Assembly (NCBI RefSeq): GCF_001027285.1
Contig: NZ_CP011509.1
Coordinates: 4,410,501-4,474,500, forward strand
Length of the DNA: 64,000 nucleotides
Source of the DNA: Archangium gephyra
Lineage (GTDB): Bacteria; Myxococcota; Myxococcia; Myxococcales; Myxococcaceae
Reading direction: 5' to 3'
The translations under genes were made by a program, and so were the position numbers. Of this stretch, positions 43,265 through 51,311 are shown one piece after another; position 1 is the first letter of the stretch; each line of letters begins with the position of its first letter. The notes beneath the pieces were generated by a model that did not search any database, was not told the origin of the DNA, and saw nothing but the letters and a program-made list of their open reading frames with translations.

Positions 43265-44809
43265 TCACTCCGCCAGCCGGTCCCCGTCGAGCGCCAGCGC
43301 GAGCATGGCGCTGCGCTCGAAGACGCGATCCAGGCGGAAGGGCCGGTAGAGCTCCTTGCCCGTCCAGAGCATCTCCTGCTGCTCCGGGGACGCCTCCCGC
43401 CGGGCCTCCATCCACCGGGCGGCCCGCTGGAGGGCGCGCTTCACCTCGGGCCCGAAGAGGCCGTGGCCACGCAGGGCGCGCAGGGCATGGACGGCATAGG
43501 CCGTCTCCAGGAGCGAGGGCGTGGGCGACATGCCCCATCCTCCCTCGGTGTGCTGGGCCTGGAGCAGGGCCTCCACCGCGGGCCGGACCATGTCGGTGGC
43601 TCCCGCGCGGCACAGGGCGAGCATCACCTGGGAGGTGCTGTAGAGCCAGGAGGCGTGCCACTTGTCCATGCGCCACAGGCCATCGGCGCCCCGCTTCTCG
43701 GCCAGCCAGCGCACCTGCCGTGACACGTCCTGGCCGAGGATGGCCAGCGCCATCACGCCGTGGGCGGTCGTCGTCACCGAGGGCTGCATCTCGTGCGCGT
43801 AGGTGATGAACTGCCCGTCCGGCAGCTGGTAGCGCTGCAGCAGGCCTCCGTCCACGGCGTAGCCCGAGCCCTTCAGCATGGCGAGGCAGGTGGAGGTGAT
43901 GTCTCCGTCACACACGAAGAACTCGCTCATGCCGTAGCCCTCGGGGCGCACGGCCTGGTGCAGGGCGTCGAGCTGGGGGCGCACGACGTCGCGCAGGCCC
44001 GGGTGCTCCAGCAACCCCGTGGAGAACAGGGCCAGCAGGCTCCAGGACTGCTCGTAGTGCACGATGGGCCACACGGTGGGCACCACGCCGGGCACGCCCG
44101 TCCCGGTGGCCTCCGCGGACGCCCGGAGGAACTCCTCCGCTCCGCGCACCTCCTCGGGCAGCTCCCGAGCCCCGTCCAGGGTGGCCCGGCGCAGGCGCAG
44201 CCAGTGCGCGGTCGCCGCCGGACTGTTGCCCACGCCCTGGGAGCCATCGAGCACGTTCATGTCGGGCGTGGTGCCCCAGGCCTCGAAGGAGTGGATGGGC
44301 GCGGTGCCGGCCCGGTGCTTCATCCGGGCGATCAACCCCCGCCGCCGGGTGCCCAGCGCGCTCAGGGACTGGAAGGGCTGGTGGGGCAGGGTGATTCCCA
44401 CCGCGGCGGCCTCCTCCATCAGGCGCGGGAGGATGAGCTCGGAGGCCACGGGGATGTCATCGGGTGGAGGTCCCTCGAAGGCCCACGCCTCGACGTTGCG
44501 GCGGAAGAACTCGATGCCGCCTTCCACGGCCCTGCGGCTCTCCGGCGTGTCACTGGTGGCGCGCAGTGCCAGCACGGCCGCGAGCGTCGGGATGTGCCGC
44601 GCCAGCGGCATCCGCTCCGAACTCCATCCTCCATCCGCGTGCTGCTGGCGCATCAGCCACCCGACGGCTGGCCGGGGATCCTCGGGCGGCGCGTAGCGGA
44701 GGACCTGGGCGGTGTCATACACGGACGGAGTGAGGACTCCGCCCTGGGCGCCGAGTGACTGGATGTCTGCTTTGAGTTGAGCGATGAACCACTCGGGGAT
44801 CGAGGGCAT
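43265..44809 (-). CDS. Class II terpene cyclase-like (squalene-hopene/diterpene synthase-type) protein
   Basis: A 514-residue protein of the alpha/alpha-barrel terpenoid cyclase superfamily. QW-like repeats are visible near the N-terminus (GWLMRQQHADGGWSSE) and C-terminus (ALLQAQHTEGGWGMSPTPS). CDGDITSTCLAML around residues 300-312 resembles the DxD(D/T/S)T acid motif (Asp301, Asp303) that protonates the substrate in class II cyclases. The length (~500) fits bacterial class II diterpene cyclases (beta-gamma architecture) rather than ~630-residue squalene-hopene cyclases. No class I synthase, prenyltransferase or P450 is adjacent. ATG 44809 is favoured by AGGTG 6 nt upstream. Activity is an inference. 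Confidence 0.75.
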   Translation of the reverse strand: MPSIPEWFIAQLKADIQSLGAQGGVLTPSVYDTAQVLRYAPPEDPRPAVGWLMRQQHADGGWSSERMPLARHIPTLAAVLALRATSDTPESRRAVEGGIEFFRRNVEAWAFEGPPPDDIPVASELILPRLMEEAAAVGITLPHQPFQSLSALGTRRRGLIARMKHRAGTAPIHSFEAWGTTPDMNVLDGSQGVGNSPAATAHWLRLRRATLDGARELPEEVRGAEEFLRASAEATGTGVPGVVPTVWPIVHYEQSWSLLALFSTGLLEHPGLRDVVRPQLDALHQAVRPEGYGMSEFFVCDGDITSTCLAMLKGSGYAVDGGLLQRYQLPDGQFITYAHEMQPSVTTTAHGVMALAILGQDVSRQVRWLAEKRGADGLWRMDKWHASWLYSTSQVMLALCRAGATDMVRPAVEALLQAQHTEGGWGMSPTPSLLETAYAVHALRALRGHGLFGPEVKRALQRAARWMEARREASPEQQEMLWTGKELYRPFRLDRVFERSAMLALALDGDRLAE

Positions 44810-44976
44810 GTGGATCACCTGGGGGTGGGGGTAGTCCGACTCCTAACACGGTGGTTCCACCTGGAGGAATCCACCCCGGCCGTCCACGGGGTGGGATGCC
44901 GCCCCGCGTGGGTGTTTTTTTCTCAGCTCACGGTAGCGGCGGCGAGAGGACGTGCCCTGCGGTAGAATCGGAACCC

Positions 44977-45171
44977 ATGAGCGACTCCACCAACAAGTCC
45001 CAGCAGTTCGGACAGCCTCGGGAAGAGACGAAGAAGAACCCGAAGGTGTTCAACCTCCGGGTGAAGATCGATCCGTATCTGAAGGAGCCGGCCGAGAAGA
45101 AGAAGCGCCAGGACGAGAAGTTCGATCCCTTCGCCGTCAACTTCGCGGCCCCCAAGCCCGAGGACTTCTGA
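44977..45171 (+). CDS. Short charged hypothetical protein
   Basis: A 64-residue, highly charged protein (TKKNPKVFNLRVKIDPYLKE, then PAEKKKRQDEKFDPFAVNFA) that I do not recognise. It has no membrane segment and no Cys. Its clean codon bias and lack of competing frames support a real gene. The start is ATG 44977; the ribosome binding site is weak. It is followed by the nested hairpins at 45230-45291. Confidence 0.55.
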   Translation: MSDSTNKSQQFGQPREETKKNPKVFNLRVKIDPYLKEPAEKKKRQDEKFDPFAVNFAAPKPEDF

Positions 45172-45229
45172 GGGCTGGCGCCGGCACCGGGAGGTACACG
45201 CCCCCGTGTTGGCGCTCATGGGCACACTC

Positions 45230-45312
45230 GCGGCTACCTCCGCGAGAACACAGACATGAAAAGACTCCTCTGTCTGTGTAGACGTAGCCGCCGCATGCTT
45301 CACAAAGTCTTT
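45230..45312 (+). promoter_or_regulatory. Nested inverted repeats, possible structured leader RNA
   Basis: The outer arms GCGGCTAC (45230-45237) and GTAGCCGC (45284-45291) enclose inner arms ACACAGAC (45248-45255) and GTCTGTGT (45272-45279). Within the inner loop, AAAGACT can alternatively pair with AGTCTTT (45306-45312), just before a T-rich CTTTT. This lies 70-150 nt upstream of the lipoprotein start at 45381 and after the 64-residue gene. It could be a terminator/antiterminator-like leader or simply a terminator. Confidence 0.45.
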
Positions 45313-45380
45313 CTTTTGGGTCGAGGAGCCGCCCCGGTGACGTTAGTCTTCTGGGGAACCCGCCGTGTGCGAGGGTATCC

Positions 45381-45893
45381 ATGACACTGAAGAAAGTGAT
45401 GACCACCTCATCCATTCTCGTTGCCACGCTTTGGATTGCCCTCGTGGGAGGCTGCGGCGGAACCCAGCTGCCCGAGGAGGCGGACGGCTCGAGTCTCCAG
45501 GGCGACACCCTGGATGCGGAGGGCCCGCGGAGTGGCGCTCCGGACGGCGAGCCCGCCTCCCCGGATTCCCCCGAGGCCACGGGTGATGGGACGGGGGTGA
45601 CCCTCTGTCACATTCCACCGGGCAATCCCGCGAACGCGCACACCCTCACCGTGGGCGAGTCCGCGGTGAGGGCGCACCTGCGGCATGGAGATACCCGCGG
45701 TGCCTGTGAGGGCACCGACGCCGGCACCCCGGATGGGGACGGGGGGACGGGGGCACCCGACGCGGGCGGTTCGGACTCGCCGCCGGATGCCGGGAGCGTG
45801 TGCGCGCCCGCGGGCGCCGGGTGTGGCGCGGACGTGTCCTGCTGCAGCGGGCTCCAGTGCGCCGCGGGCCTCTGCACCATCATCCTCAACTGA
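45381..45893 (+). CDS. Lipoprotein with CHxPPGNP motif and Cys-knot-like tail
   Basis: A 170-residue probable lipoprotein (signal ending IALVGGCGG). A Glu/Asp/Pro/Ser-rich linker leads to the conserved secreted-protein motif VTLCHIPPGNPANAHTLTVG continuing to AHLRHGDTRGAC, seen in many exported bacterial proteins. After another Asp/Gly linker, CAPAGAGCGADVSCCSGLQC and AAGLC give six Cys in a knottin-like spacing (C-x6-C-x5-CC-x4-C-x4-C). Function unknown. The start is ATG 45381; a start at 45399 is also in frame. Confidence 0.75.
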   Translation: MTLKKVMTTSSILVATLWIALVGGCGGTQLPEEADGSSLQGDTLDAEGPRSGAPDGEPASPDSPEATGDGTGVTLCHIPPGNPANAHTLTVGESAVRAHLRHGDTRGACEGTDAGTPDGDGGTGAPDAGGSDSPPDAGSVCAPAGAGCGADVSCCSGLQCAAGLCTIILN

Positions 45894-45925
45894 GCCGCGA
45901 GCCCGCTCCGGCTCCACGCTTGCTT

Positions 45926-45951
45926 CCCGGCTCCTCGTCCGAGGGGCCGGG
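45926..45951 (+). terminator. Terminator after the Cys-knot lipoprotein
   Basis: CCCGGCTCCTCG (45926-45937) pairs with CGAGGGGCCGGG (45940-45951) as a nearly continuous 12-bp stem (one G-T wobble), 33 nt after the stop codon. Confidence 0.6.
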
Positions 45952-46061
45952 CGGTTGAGTGCCCACCCACTGGAAGCGTGCAACCGCTCCGTCGAAGCCC
46001 TTATGAAGGGAGAGCACGGGGTGGCCCCTGGCGGGACATGGGGCCGCACGAGGAGAGGACG

Positions 46062-46532
46062 ATGTTCCGGATCGAGACAGAGAAGGATCTGCTGCAAGCA
46101 TTCCGCCCGAGGGACCGCAAGACGCTCGAGCTTCCCGCGGGCATGAAGTTCCCGCTCTTCGTCCGCGACTACCTGTCGTGGACCGAGCCGGCCGGGACCC
46201 GGGTGTTCCTGGTGCTCCCCTCGCAGGGCAGCCGGCTGCCCGTGGGCATCGCCTTCCGCCGGGACTCCCAGGGCGGCGGACCGGGCTCGTGCATGTGTGA
46301 CTGGTGCCACTCCTACGGCACGGCGGATGAGATCGGCATGCTCACCACGGACGTGAACTCCAAGCGCCGGGTGGGCGTGAACCTGTGCCTCGACCTGCGC
46401 TGCAAGGAGAAGCTGGAGATGGCGGCGGATCTGTCCGGCCGGCACCCGCTCGAGGTCATGAAGCCGCTGATGGAGCGCATGAGCCGCTTCGCTCGCGAGG
46501 CGCTTCACATCGAGACCGTTCCGGAGGATTGA
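46062..46532 (+). CDS. FBP/FusB-type zinc-finger protein
   Basis: A 156-residue protein with an N-terminal domain (FRIETEKDLLQAFRPRDRKT) and a C-terminal four-Cys zinc finger: CMCDWCH and NLCLDLRCKEKL. This matches the FBP/FusB-FusC C-terminal zinc-finger fold, whose FusB members bind EF-G and release it from stalled ribosomes. It is followed after 14 nt by the dbpA-type helicase, another ribosome-linked protein. The start is ATG 46062 (GGAGAGGAC upstream). Confidence 0.7.
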   Translation: MFRIETEKDLLQAFRPRDRKTLELPAGMKFPLFVRDYLSWTEPAGTRVFLVLPSQGSRLPVGIAFRRDSQGGGPGSCMCDWCHSYGTADEIGMLTTDVNSKRRVGVNLCLDLRCKEKLEMAADLSGRHPLEVMKPLMERMSRFAREALHIETVPED

Positions 46533-46546
46533 GCTAGAGCCTGCTG

Positions 46547-47935
46547 ATGAACTTCTCCGCGCTCCCGCTCTCCCCGCCGCTGCTGCAGGTCCTCGAGGAG
46601 CTGGACTTCCAGACCGCCACCCCCATCCAGGCCCAGAGCATTCCGGTGTTGTTGCAGGGCCGGGATCTCGTGGGCCAGGCGAAGACGGGCAGTGGCAAGA
46701 CGGCGGCCTTCGCGCTCCCCATGCTGCAGAAGATCCGGCTGCAGGACCGGCGGCTCCAGGCGCTCGTGCTCTGCCCCACGCGCGAGCTCTGTGCCCAGGT
46801 GGCCGGGGAGCTCCGCCGGCTGGGCCGGAGATTGCCCGGGCTCCAGGTCCTCGTGCTCGCGGGGGGCCAGCCCGTGCGGCCCCAGGTGAACGCGCTCGAG
46901 AAGGGGGCCCACGTCGCCGTCGGCACTCCGGGCCGCATCCTGGACCTGCTCCAGCGCGAGTCGCTCGAGACGCGGCAGCTCGCCACCGTGGTGCTCGATG
47001 AGGCCGATCGGATGCTCGACATGGGCTTCCGGGAGGACATGGAGCGCATCCTCGGCCAGACGCCTCCCACGCGGCAGACGGTGCTCTTCTCGGCGACGTT
47101 CCCCCCGGACATCGAGGCGCTGAGCCGCACCTTCCAGAAGAAGCCCACGCGCGTGACGATCGCCGAGGCCCCCGAGGCGGCGCCCGACATCCAACAGCTC
47201 TGCTACGTCTGCGAGCCCGAGGAGAAGACGGCGCTGCTGCTGCGCATCCTGCGGCAGCACCAGCCGGCCTCGGCCATCGTGTTCTGCAACCTCAAGGCGA
47301 CGGTCGTCGAGCTGACGCGGGCGCTGCGCGGAGCGGGGGTCGGGGCGGACGGGCTCCAGGGCGACATGGAGCAGACCGAGCGGGACGACGTGATGGCGAA
47401 GTTCCGCAATCGCAGCACCCGGATCCTCATCGCGACGGACGTGGCGGGCCGCGGCATCGACGTCGAGGCGCTCGATGCGGTGGTCAACTTCGATCTGCCC
47501 TCGCAGCCCGAGCCCTACGTGCATCGCATCGGCCGCACGGGGCGCGCGGGGAGGAGGGGACTGGCCATCGCGCTCGCCACCCCGCGAGACGAGCGCAAGG
47601 TGGAGACCATCGAGGAGGCCACCGGGGTGAAGCTGGAGCGCGCGAGCGCGGAGACGCTGCCCCCGGCGGACCCGAAGGGCGGGGGGTCGCTCGAGGCGGC
47701 CTGGGAGACGCTCTCCATCTCCGCCGGACGCAAGGACAAGATGCGGCCGGGCGACATCCTCGGGGCCCTGACGGGCGAGGCCGGCGGGCTGAACGCCACC
47801 GACATCGGGAAGATCGAGATCCACGACCATCACGCCTACGTCGCCGTCTCCAGGCGCCTCGTGAGCGTGGCGCTCCAGCGGCTGCGCGACGGCCGCATCA
47901 AGGGCCGCAAATACCGCATCGAGCGGGTGCGGTAG
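46547..47935 (+). CDS. dbpA: DEAD-box RNA helicase DbpA
   Basis: A 462-residue helicase. Q motif FQTATPIQAQSIP, Walker A AKTGSGKT, PTRELCAQV, TPGRILDL, the DEAD box VLDEADRMLDMGF, SAT, then the second RecA domain with IATDVAGRGID and HRIGRTGRAGR. The C-terminal ~75 residues (GRKDKMRPGDILGALTGEAG, IGKIEIHDHHAYVAV) are the DbpA RNA-binding domain that recognises hairpin 92 of 23S rRNA. It functions in 50S assembly. It is probably in an operon with the upstream FBP zinc-finger gene (14-nt gap). Confidence 0.93.
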   Translation: MNFSALPLSPPLLQVLEELDFQTATPIQAQSIPVLLQGRDLVGQAKTGSGKTAAFALPMLQKIRLQDRRLQALVLCPTRELCAQVAGELRRLGRRLPGLQVLVLAGGQPVRPQVNALEKGAHVAVGTPGRILDLLQRESLETRQLATVVLDEADRMLDMGFREDMERILGQTPPTRQTVLFSATFPPDIEALSRTFQKKPTRVTIAEAPEAAPDIQQLCYVCEPEEKTALLLRILRQHQPASAIVFCNLKATVVELTRALRGAGVGADGLQGDMEQTERDDVMAKFRNRSTRILIATDVAGRGIDVEALDAVVNFDLPSQPEPYVHRIGRTGRAGRRGLAIALATPRDERKVETIEEATGVKLERASAETLPPADPKGGGSLEAAWETLSISAGRKDKMRPGDILGALTGEAGGLNATDIGKIEIHDHHAYVAVSRRLVSVALQRLRDGRIKGRKYRIERVR

Positions 47936-47959
47936 GGGCGGTGGGGTGAGGAGTCCCGC

Positions 47960-48442
47960 TCAGGACTTCGTGGCGCGGAACGGAAGGATGGCGCGCAGCC
48001 GCTCCTCGCGCAGCCAGAGCCCGGCCCAGAAGAAGGCCGCGACGTAGACGGGGAAGAGGATGTGGCTGAAGAGCGGGTTGCCCAGCCTCACGTGCGTCGC
48101 GATCGCGCCCCCGAGGTAGCCGGTCCACAGGACGGCTCCCAGCACCGAGGTCCGCGGCACGAGGTAGAGCACCAGGCACGCCAGTTGGACGAGGCCGAGG
48201 CCGAAGACCACGCTCTCGGGATAGCCGAGCTGGGTCGTCCCCTGCACCGCCACGGGCAGCTGGAGCACCTTCATGGTGGCATCGAACAGCATGAAGAGGA
48301 CGACGAGGCCGCTCAGGATGCGTCCCGTCCACAGCGCCTTCCTCGAGGTCCGTGAGGGGAGCGTCACGGCGTCCGGCGCGTGGCCCGCCTGCCCGTGCGT
48401 GGGGGGGATGGAGTGATGGTTCGGGGTGTAGGTCGCGGTCAT
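47960..48442 (-). CDS. DoxX-like membrane protein
   Basis: A 160-residue protein with a ~40-residue hydrophilic N-terminus and four membrane helices (LSGLVVLFMLFDATMKVLQ, VVFGLGLVQLACLVLYLVP, VLGAVLWTGYLGGAIATHV, HILFPVYVAAFFWAGLWL). The pattern GTTQLGYPES and LGAVLWTGYLGGAIATHVRL is typical of DoxX-like proteins, small quinone-reactive-type membrane proteins of unclear role. Confidence 0.82.
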   Translation of the reverse strand: MTATYTPNHHSIPPTHGQAGHAPDAVTLPSRTSRKALWTGRILSGLVVLFMLFDATMKVLQLPVAVQGTTQLGYPESVVFGLGLVQLACLVLYLVPRTSVLGAVLWTGYLGGAIATHVRLGNPLFSHILFPVYVAAFFWAGLWLREERLRAILPFRATKS

Positions 48443-48525
48443 GGGCCCTCCGGGAAGTGGTTTCGAGGGTTGGACGGCCGTGGCCGGCGAAAATCATCGG
48501 TCCCACGCGCGAAGTGACCCGGGGA

Positions 48526-48540
48526 GGTGGGTATCCCACC
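48526..48540. promoter_or_regulatory. Short palindrome between divergent genes
   Basis: GGTGGG-TAT-CCCACC is a perfect 6-bp dyad, 84 nt upstream of the DoxX-like start and about 113 nt upstream of the rightward gene. It is a candidate operator only. Confidence 0.25.
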
Positions 48541-48652
48541 CTATTTCTCCTCTGGGCCAGGGGGGCGGACCCGGACCCTCGCCCTGGCCGGACATGTCAG
48601 ACCCACCCGGTAGTGTTGCTTCATGCCCAACACCGGCAAGGAAGGGTCTTCC

Positions 48653-49336
48653 GTGGCTGATTTCCGTGAGAATCCGTGCGTCTCGGTCAACAAGCTGGGC
48701 CAGTACCTCACCGCGCGGCCCGCGCTGCGCAAGCGCATCATCCACGCCCAGAAGCACCCGTGTGATCCCAAGTACCTGCGCTACCCGGAGGCGGCCCAGG
48801 CCATCATCGAGTTCCTGTGCGGCGGCCGGGACGAGACCATCCTGCGCTACCACCAGCACCGGCTGCTCCACGCGGAGCCCGAGTCGGACTTCGACGCCCA
48901 CCGGCTGGCGCTGTGCGTCGAGGCGATCCAGCACTTCCTCAAGTCCTCGGGCGAGCTGGCGCTGACCCACGCGGTGGCGAGTCCCGCGGACGAGGGACTG
49001 CCGCCCCTGGCGCTGGCGGGGGTGGCCATCAACGTGCGGCCGGAGCTCCTCCTGCGCAGCGTGGACCGCCACGGGGTGATGCGCTCGGGGTTGCTCAAGC
49101 TCTACTTCTCCAAGCACACGCCGCTGGACGAGACCTCCGGGCAATACATCGCCACGGTGCTCCAGCTGTTCGCCGAGCAGAACCTGAAGCAGCAGGGCGA
49201 GGTGGACCACCGGCTGGTGCGCGTCTTCGACGTGTTCGCGGGCAAGGTGTTCGTGGCGCCCAAGGCCCGGCAGCGGCGGCTGGGGGACGTGCAGCTGGCG
49301 TGCGAGGAGATCGCCGCGCGCTGGGACATGAACTGA
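48653..49336 (+). CDS. Conserved-looking hypothetical protein
   Basis: A 227-residue cytoplasmic protein that I do not recognise. It begins ADFRENPCVSVNKLGQYLTA and contains ARPALRKRIIHAQKHPCD, EAAQAIIEFLCGG and a C-terminal AEQNLKQQGEVDHRLVRVFD. The helical, Arg/Lys-rich N-terminal motif resembles a nucleic-acid-associated protein but I cannot assign a fold. The start chosen is GTG 48653, 7 nt after AGGAAGG; ATG 48623 is in frame but lacks a ribosome binding site. It lies 74 nt before the DTW protein gene on the same strand. Confidence 0.7.
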   Translation: MADFRENPCVSVNKLGQYLTARPALRKRIIHAQKHPCDPKYLRYPEAAQAIIEFLCGGRDETILRYHQHRLLHAEPESDFDAHRLALCVEAIQHFLKSSGELALTHAVASPADEGLPPLALAGVAINVRPELLLRSVDRHGVMRSGLLKLYFSKHTPLDETSGQYIATVLQLFAEQNLKQQGEVDHRLVRVFDVFAGKVFVAPKARQRRLGDVQLACEEIAARWDMN

Positions 49337-49409
49337 GCGCCCGCGGCCCGGGGAGAGGGGAGTAACGAAGGCTTCTCTTCCCAGGGCCAGCGGAACAGGA
49401 TGCGGGAGG

Positions 49410-49982
49410 ATGTCTTCCCGTGTCTTCGAGCGACCGCGCTGTCCCCGCTGCAATCTCCCGTTGCACCTGTGCCTGTGTGCCGAGATTCCCCGGGTGGAGA
49501 CGCGCACCCGGATCATCCTGCTCCAGCACGTGGTGGAGACCTGGAAGAAGAGCAACACCGGGCGGGTGGCCGCGCTGGCCCTCGCCAATTCCCGGCTGCT
49601 CACCTTCGGCACGCGGGACGAGCCCCTCGACACCGCCGTGCTCTCGGAGCCCGGCACCTGGCTGCTCTTCCCCGATGGCCCCACCGCGCCGCCGGACGCT
49701 CCCGCGCCGAGGCAGCTGGTGGTGCTGGACGCGAGCTGGTCCCAGGCGCGGCGGATGACCCAGCGGATTCCCGTGCTGCGGACGCTCCCCCGGCTGGTGC
49801 TGCCGCCGCCCGCCCCCGGGACACTCCGGCTCCGCGAGCCCACCCACCCATCCGGGATGTCCACCCTGGATGCGATTGCTCGCGCCGTGGCGGTGCTCGA
49901 TGGACCGGAGATGGCGGCGCCGCTGGAGCGGCTGGCCGCGCTGCGGGTGCAGCGGATCGCCGAGTGCGGGACGCTGAATTGA
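49410..49982 (+). CDS. DTW-domain tRNA-uridine aminocarboxypropyltransferase
   Basis: A 190-residue DTW-family (TapT/YfiP-like) enzyme, which transfers the 3-amino-3-carboxypropyl group of SAM to tRNA uridine (acp3U). N-terminal zinc Cys: RCPRCNLPLHLCLCAEIP. Then HVVETWKKSNTG, and the family's D-x-x-W core LVVLDASWSQARRM (DASW in place of DTW/DGTW), followed by LREPTHPSGMSTLDAIA. The start is ATG 49410 (MSSRVFERPRC). Confidence 0.85.
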   Translation: MSSRVFERPRCPRCNLPLHLCLCAEIPRVETRTRIILLQHVVETWKKSNTGRVAALALANSRLLTFGTRDEPLDTAVLSEPGTWLLFPDGPTAPPDAPAPRQLVVLDASWSQARRMTQRIPVLRTLPRLVLPPPAPGTLRLREPTHPSGMSTLDAIARAVAVLDGPEMAAPLERLAALRVQRIAECGTLN

Positions 49983-50049
49983 CGCGCCGGGCCTTGGATG
50001 GGCGCCATTTCCTCTCGAGAAGAGGCCGTCTGAACCCGGGGGGGGCTCC

Positions 50050-50090
50050 ACTGTCCGATTTCTGGGCACTTCGTCCGAAAACAGGACAGT
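50050..50090 (+). terminator. Inverted repeat after the DTW gene
   Basis: ACTGTCC (50050-50056) pairs with GGACAGT (50084-50090) with a 27-nt loop, 68 nt after the DTW-protein stop. It could be a weak terminator or an operator for the downstream peptidase gene. The 360-bp gap 49983-50343 otherwise holds the candidate promoter listed next. Confidence 0.35.
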
Positions 50091-50151
50091 CCGGCCGTGC
50101 GCGTGCAACCCTTTGAACCCAGGGGCGATTCACCTGGAAATGTCAGGACTC

Positions 50152-50180
50152 TTTACAGGAACTCCCTGGATGGCTGGTAT
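50152..50180 (+). promoter_or_regulatory. Candidate promoter of the M57 peptidase gene
   Basis: TTTACA (50152-50157), a 17-nt spacer, then TGGTAT (50175-50180), running into an AT-rich TATATC. It is 164 nt upstream of the peptidase ATG, so a leader of ~155 nt would follow. By-eye match only. Confidence 0.35.
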
Positions 50181-50343
50181 ATCCGTGCTCCGGGATTCAT
50201 CGGGTATCGCTCTCAAGTCCTTGTTTTCTGGTGTGCCCGGGGGTTGGCCCGAGGGTTGCTCAGGAGGGAAGGGCGCGCGGTCGCGGCTGAAACCCCAGGC
50301 GGCAGCGTCCCACCCCTGTAGTCCCTCGAATAAGGAAGCCTCC

Positions 50344-51105
50344 ATGCGTAAGCTCTCCATGGCGTTGCTGGCCGGTGTTGCCCTCGTCGGTTGCGGTGTC
50401 GACTCGCAGGTCGAGAACGAGGAGATCGTCTCCAACCTGGTCGAGGCTGGCTTCCCGGCCAATGACATCCAGATCGTCGATGAGCTCGTGTACGTGGGCA
50501 ACGACGCGCACGTGAGCCTCCAGGCTTCCCGCGAGATGCTGCAGCCGGTGAAGGGCGCGGAGCAGTATCGGACGACCAACCTCGTCGGCAGCGGCGTGAC
50601 GAAGATCTGCGTCGTCCCCACCTCCCAGTTCAACGGCTACAGCACGCTGAGCGCGGGTCTGGATCTGGCCATCGAGAACTACAACAGCCAGAACCTCCAG
50701 TTCACCCTGGTGCGCGGCTCGGCCGCCGACTGCAGCGCGAGCATCTCCGCGAGGACCACCTCCGGCACCGGCGGTTCCGCTGGCTTCCCCTCGGGCGGCA
50801 AGCCCTACGGCACCATCAACATCGGCGTCGGTCTGCAGAACTACAGCGTTGACGTGAGCGAGCACGTCATCACCCACGAGCTCGGCCACTGCATCGGCTT
50901 CCGCCACTCGGACTACTACGATCGGTCCATCAGCTGCGGCGGCTCCGCCAGCAACGAGGGCGCCTCCAACGTGGGCGCCATCCTCATCCCCGGCACGCCG
51001 TCCGACGCCCGGGTGGGCGGGTCGATCATGAACTCCTGCTTCCGCGCGAGCGAGACCGGCGAGTGGAGCAGCTCCGACAAGACGGCGCTGTCCTACCTGT
51101 ACTGA
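50344..51105 (+). CDS. M57-type (HEIGH) zinc metallopeptidase lipoprotein
   Basis: A 253-residue secreted peptidase: the signal ends in the lipobox ALVGCG. A short prodomain (to ~80) precedes the catalytic domain with ITHELGHCIGFRHSDYYDR, the extended zinc motif HExxHxxGxxH (His178, His182, His188) of the M57/dual-action HEIGH family known from myxobacteria. The later GGSIMNSCF supplies the Met-turn. Cys residues in the mature domain may form disulfides. The start is ATG 50344. Likely role is nutrient acquisition or predation. Confidence 0.88.
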   Translation: MRKLSMALLAGVALVGCGVDSQVENEEIVSNLVEAGFPANDIQIVDELVYVGNDAHVSLQASREMLQPVKGAEQYRTTNLVGSGVTKICVVPTSQFNGYSTLSAGLDLAIENYNSQNLQFTLVRGSAADCSASISARTTSGTGGSAGFPSGGKPYGTINIGVGLQNYSVDVSEHVITHELGHCIGFRHSDYYDRSISCGGSASNEGASNVGAILIPGTPSDARVGGSIMNSCFRASETGEWSSSDKTALSYLY

Positions 51106-51159
51106 GAACTGGCGCGACAGCCCCCGGGGTCCGTTCCTGACTCCGTGAGCTGAGCTCTT

Positions 51160-51209
51160 CACGGGCACCGTGCTCCCGGGCGTTGAAGCCTGGGACCGCG
51201 GTGCCCGTG
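51160..51209 (+). terminator. Terminator after the M57 peptidase gene
   Basis: CACGGGCACCG (51160-51170) pairs perfectly with CGGTGCCCGTG (51199-51209). Inside, TCCCGGG can pair with CCTGGGA, giving an extended hairpin 55 nt after the stop. Confidence 0.65.
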
Positions 51210-51311
51210 GCGTTTGCGGTGCGTGGGAAGGGAAGCGCCCGGAGGTGACAGAAGCGCACGTTCGGGCTGGGCCGGCATGGTAGAAAGAGGGGCGTCTCTT
51301 GACTTCCTCGC

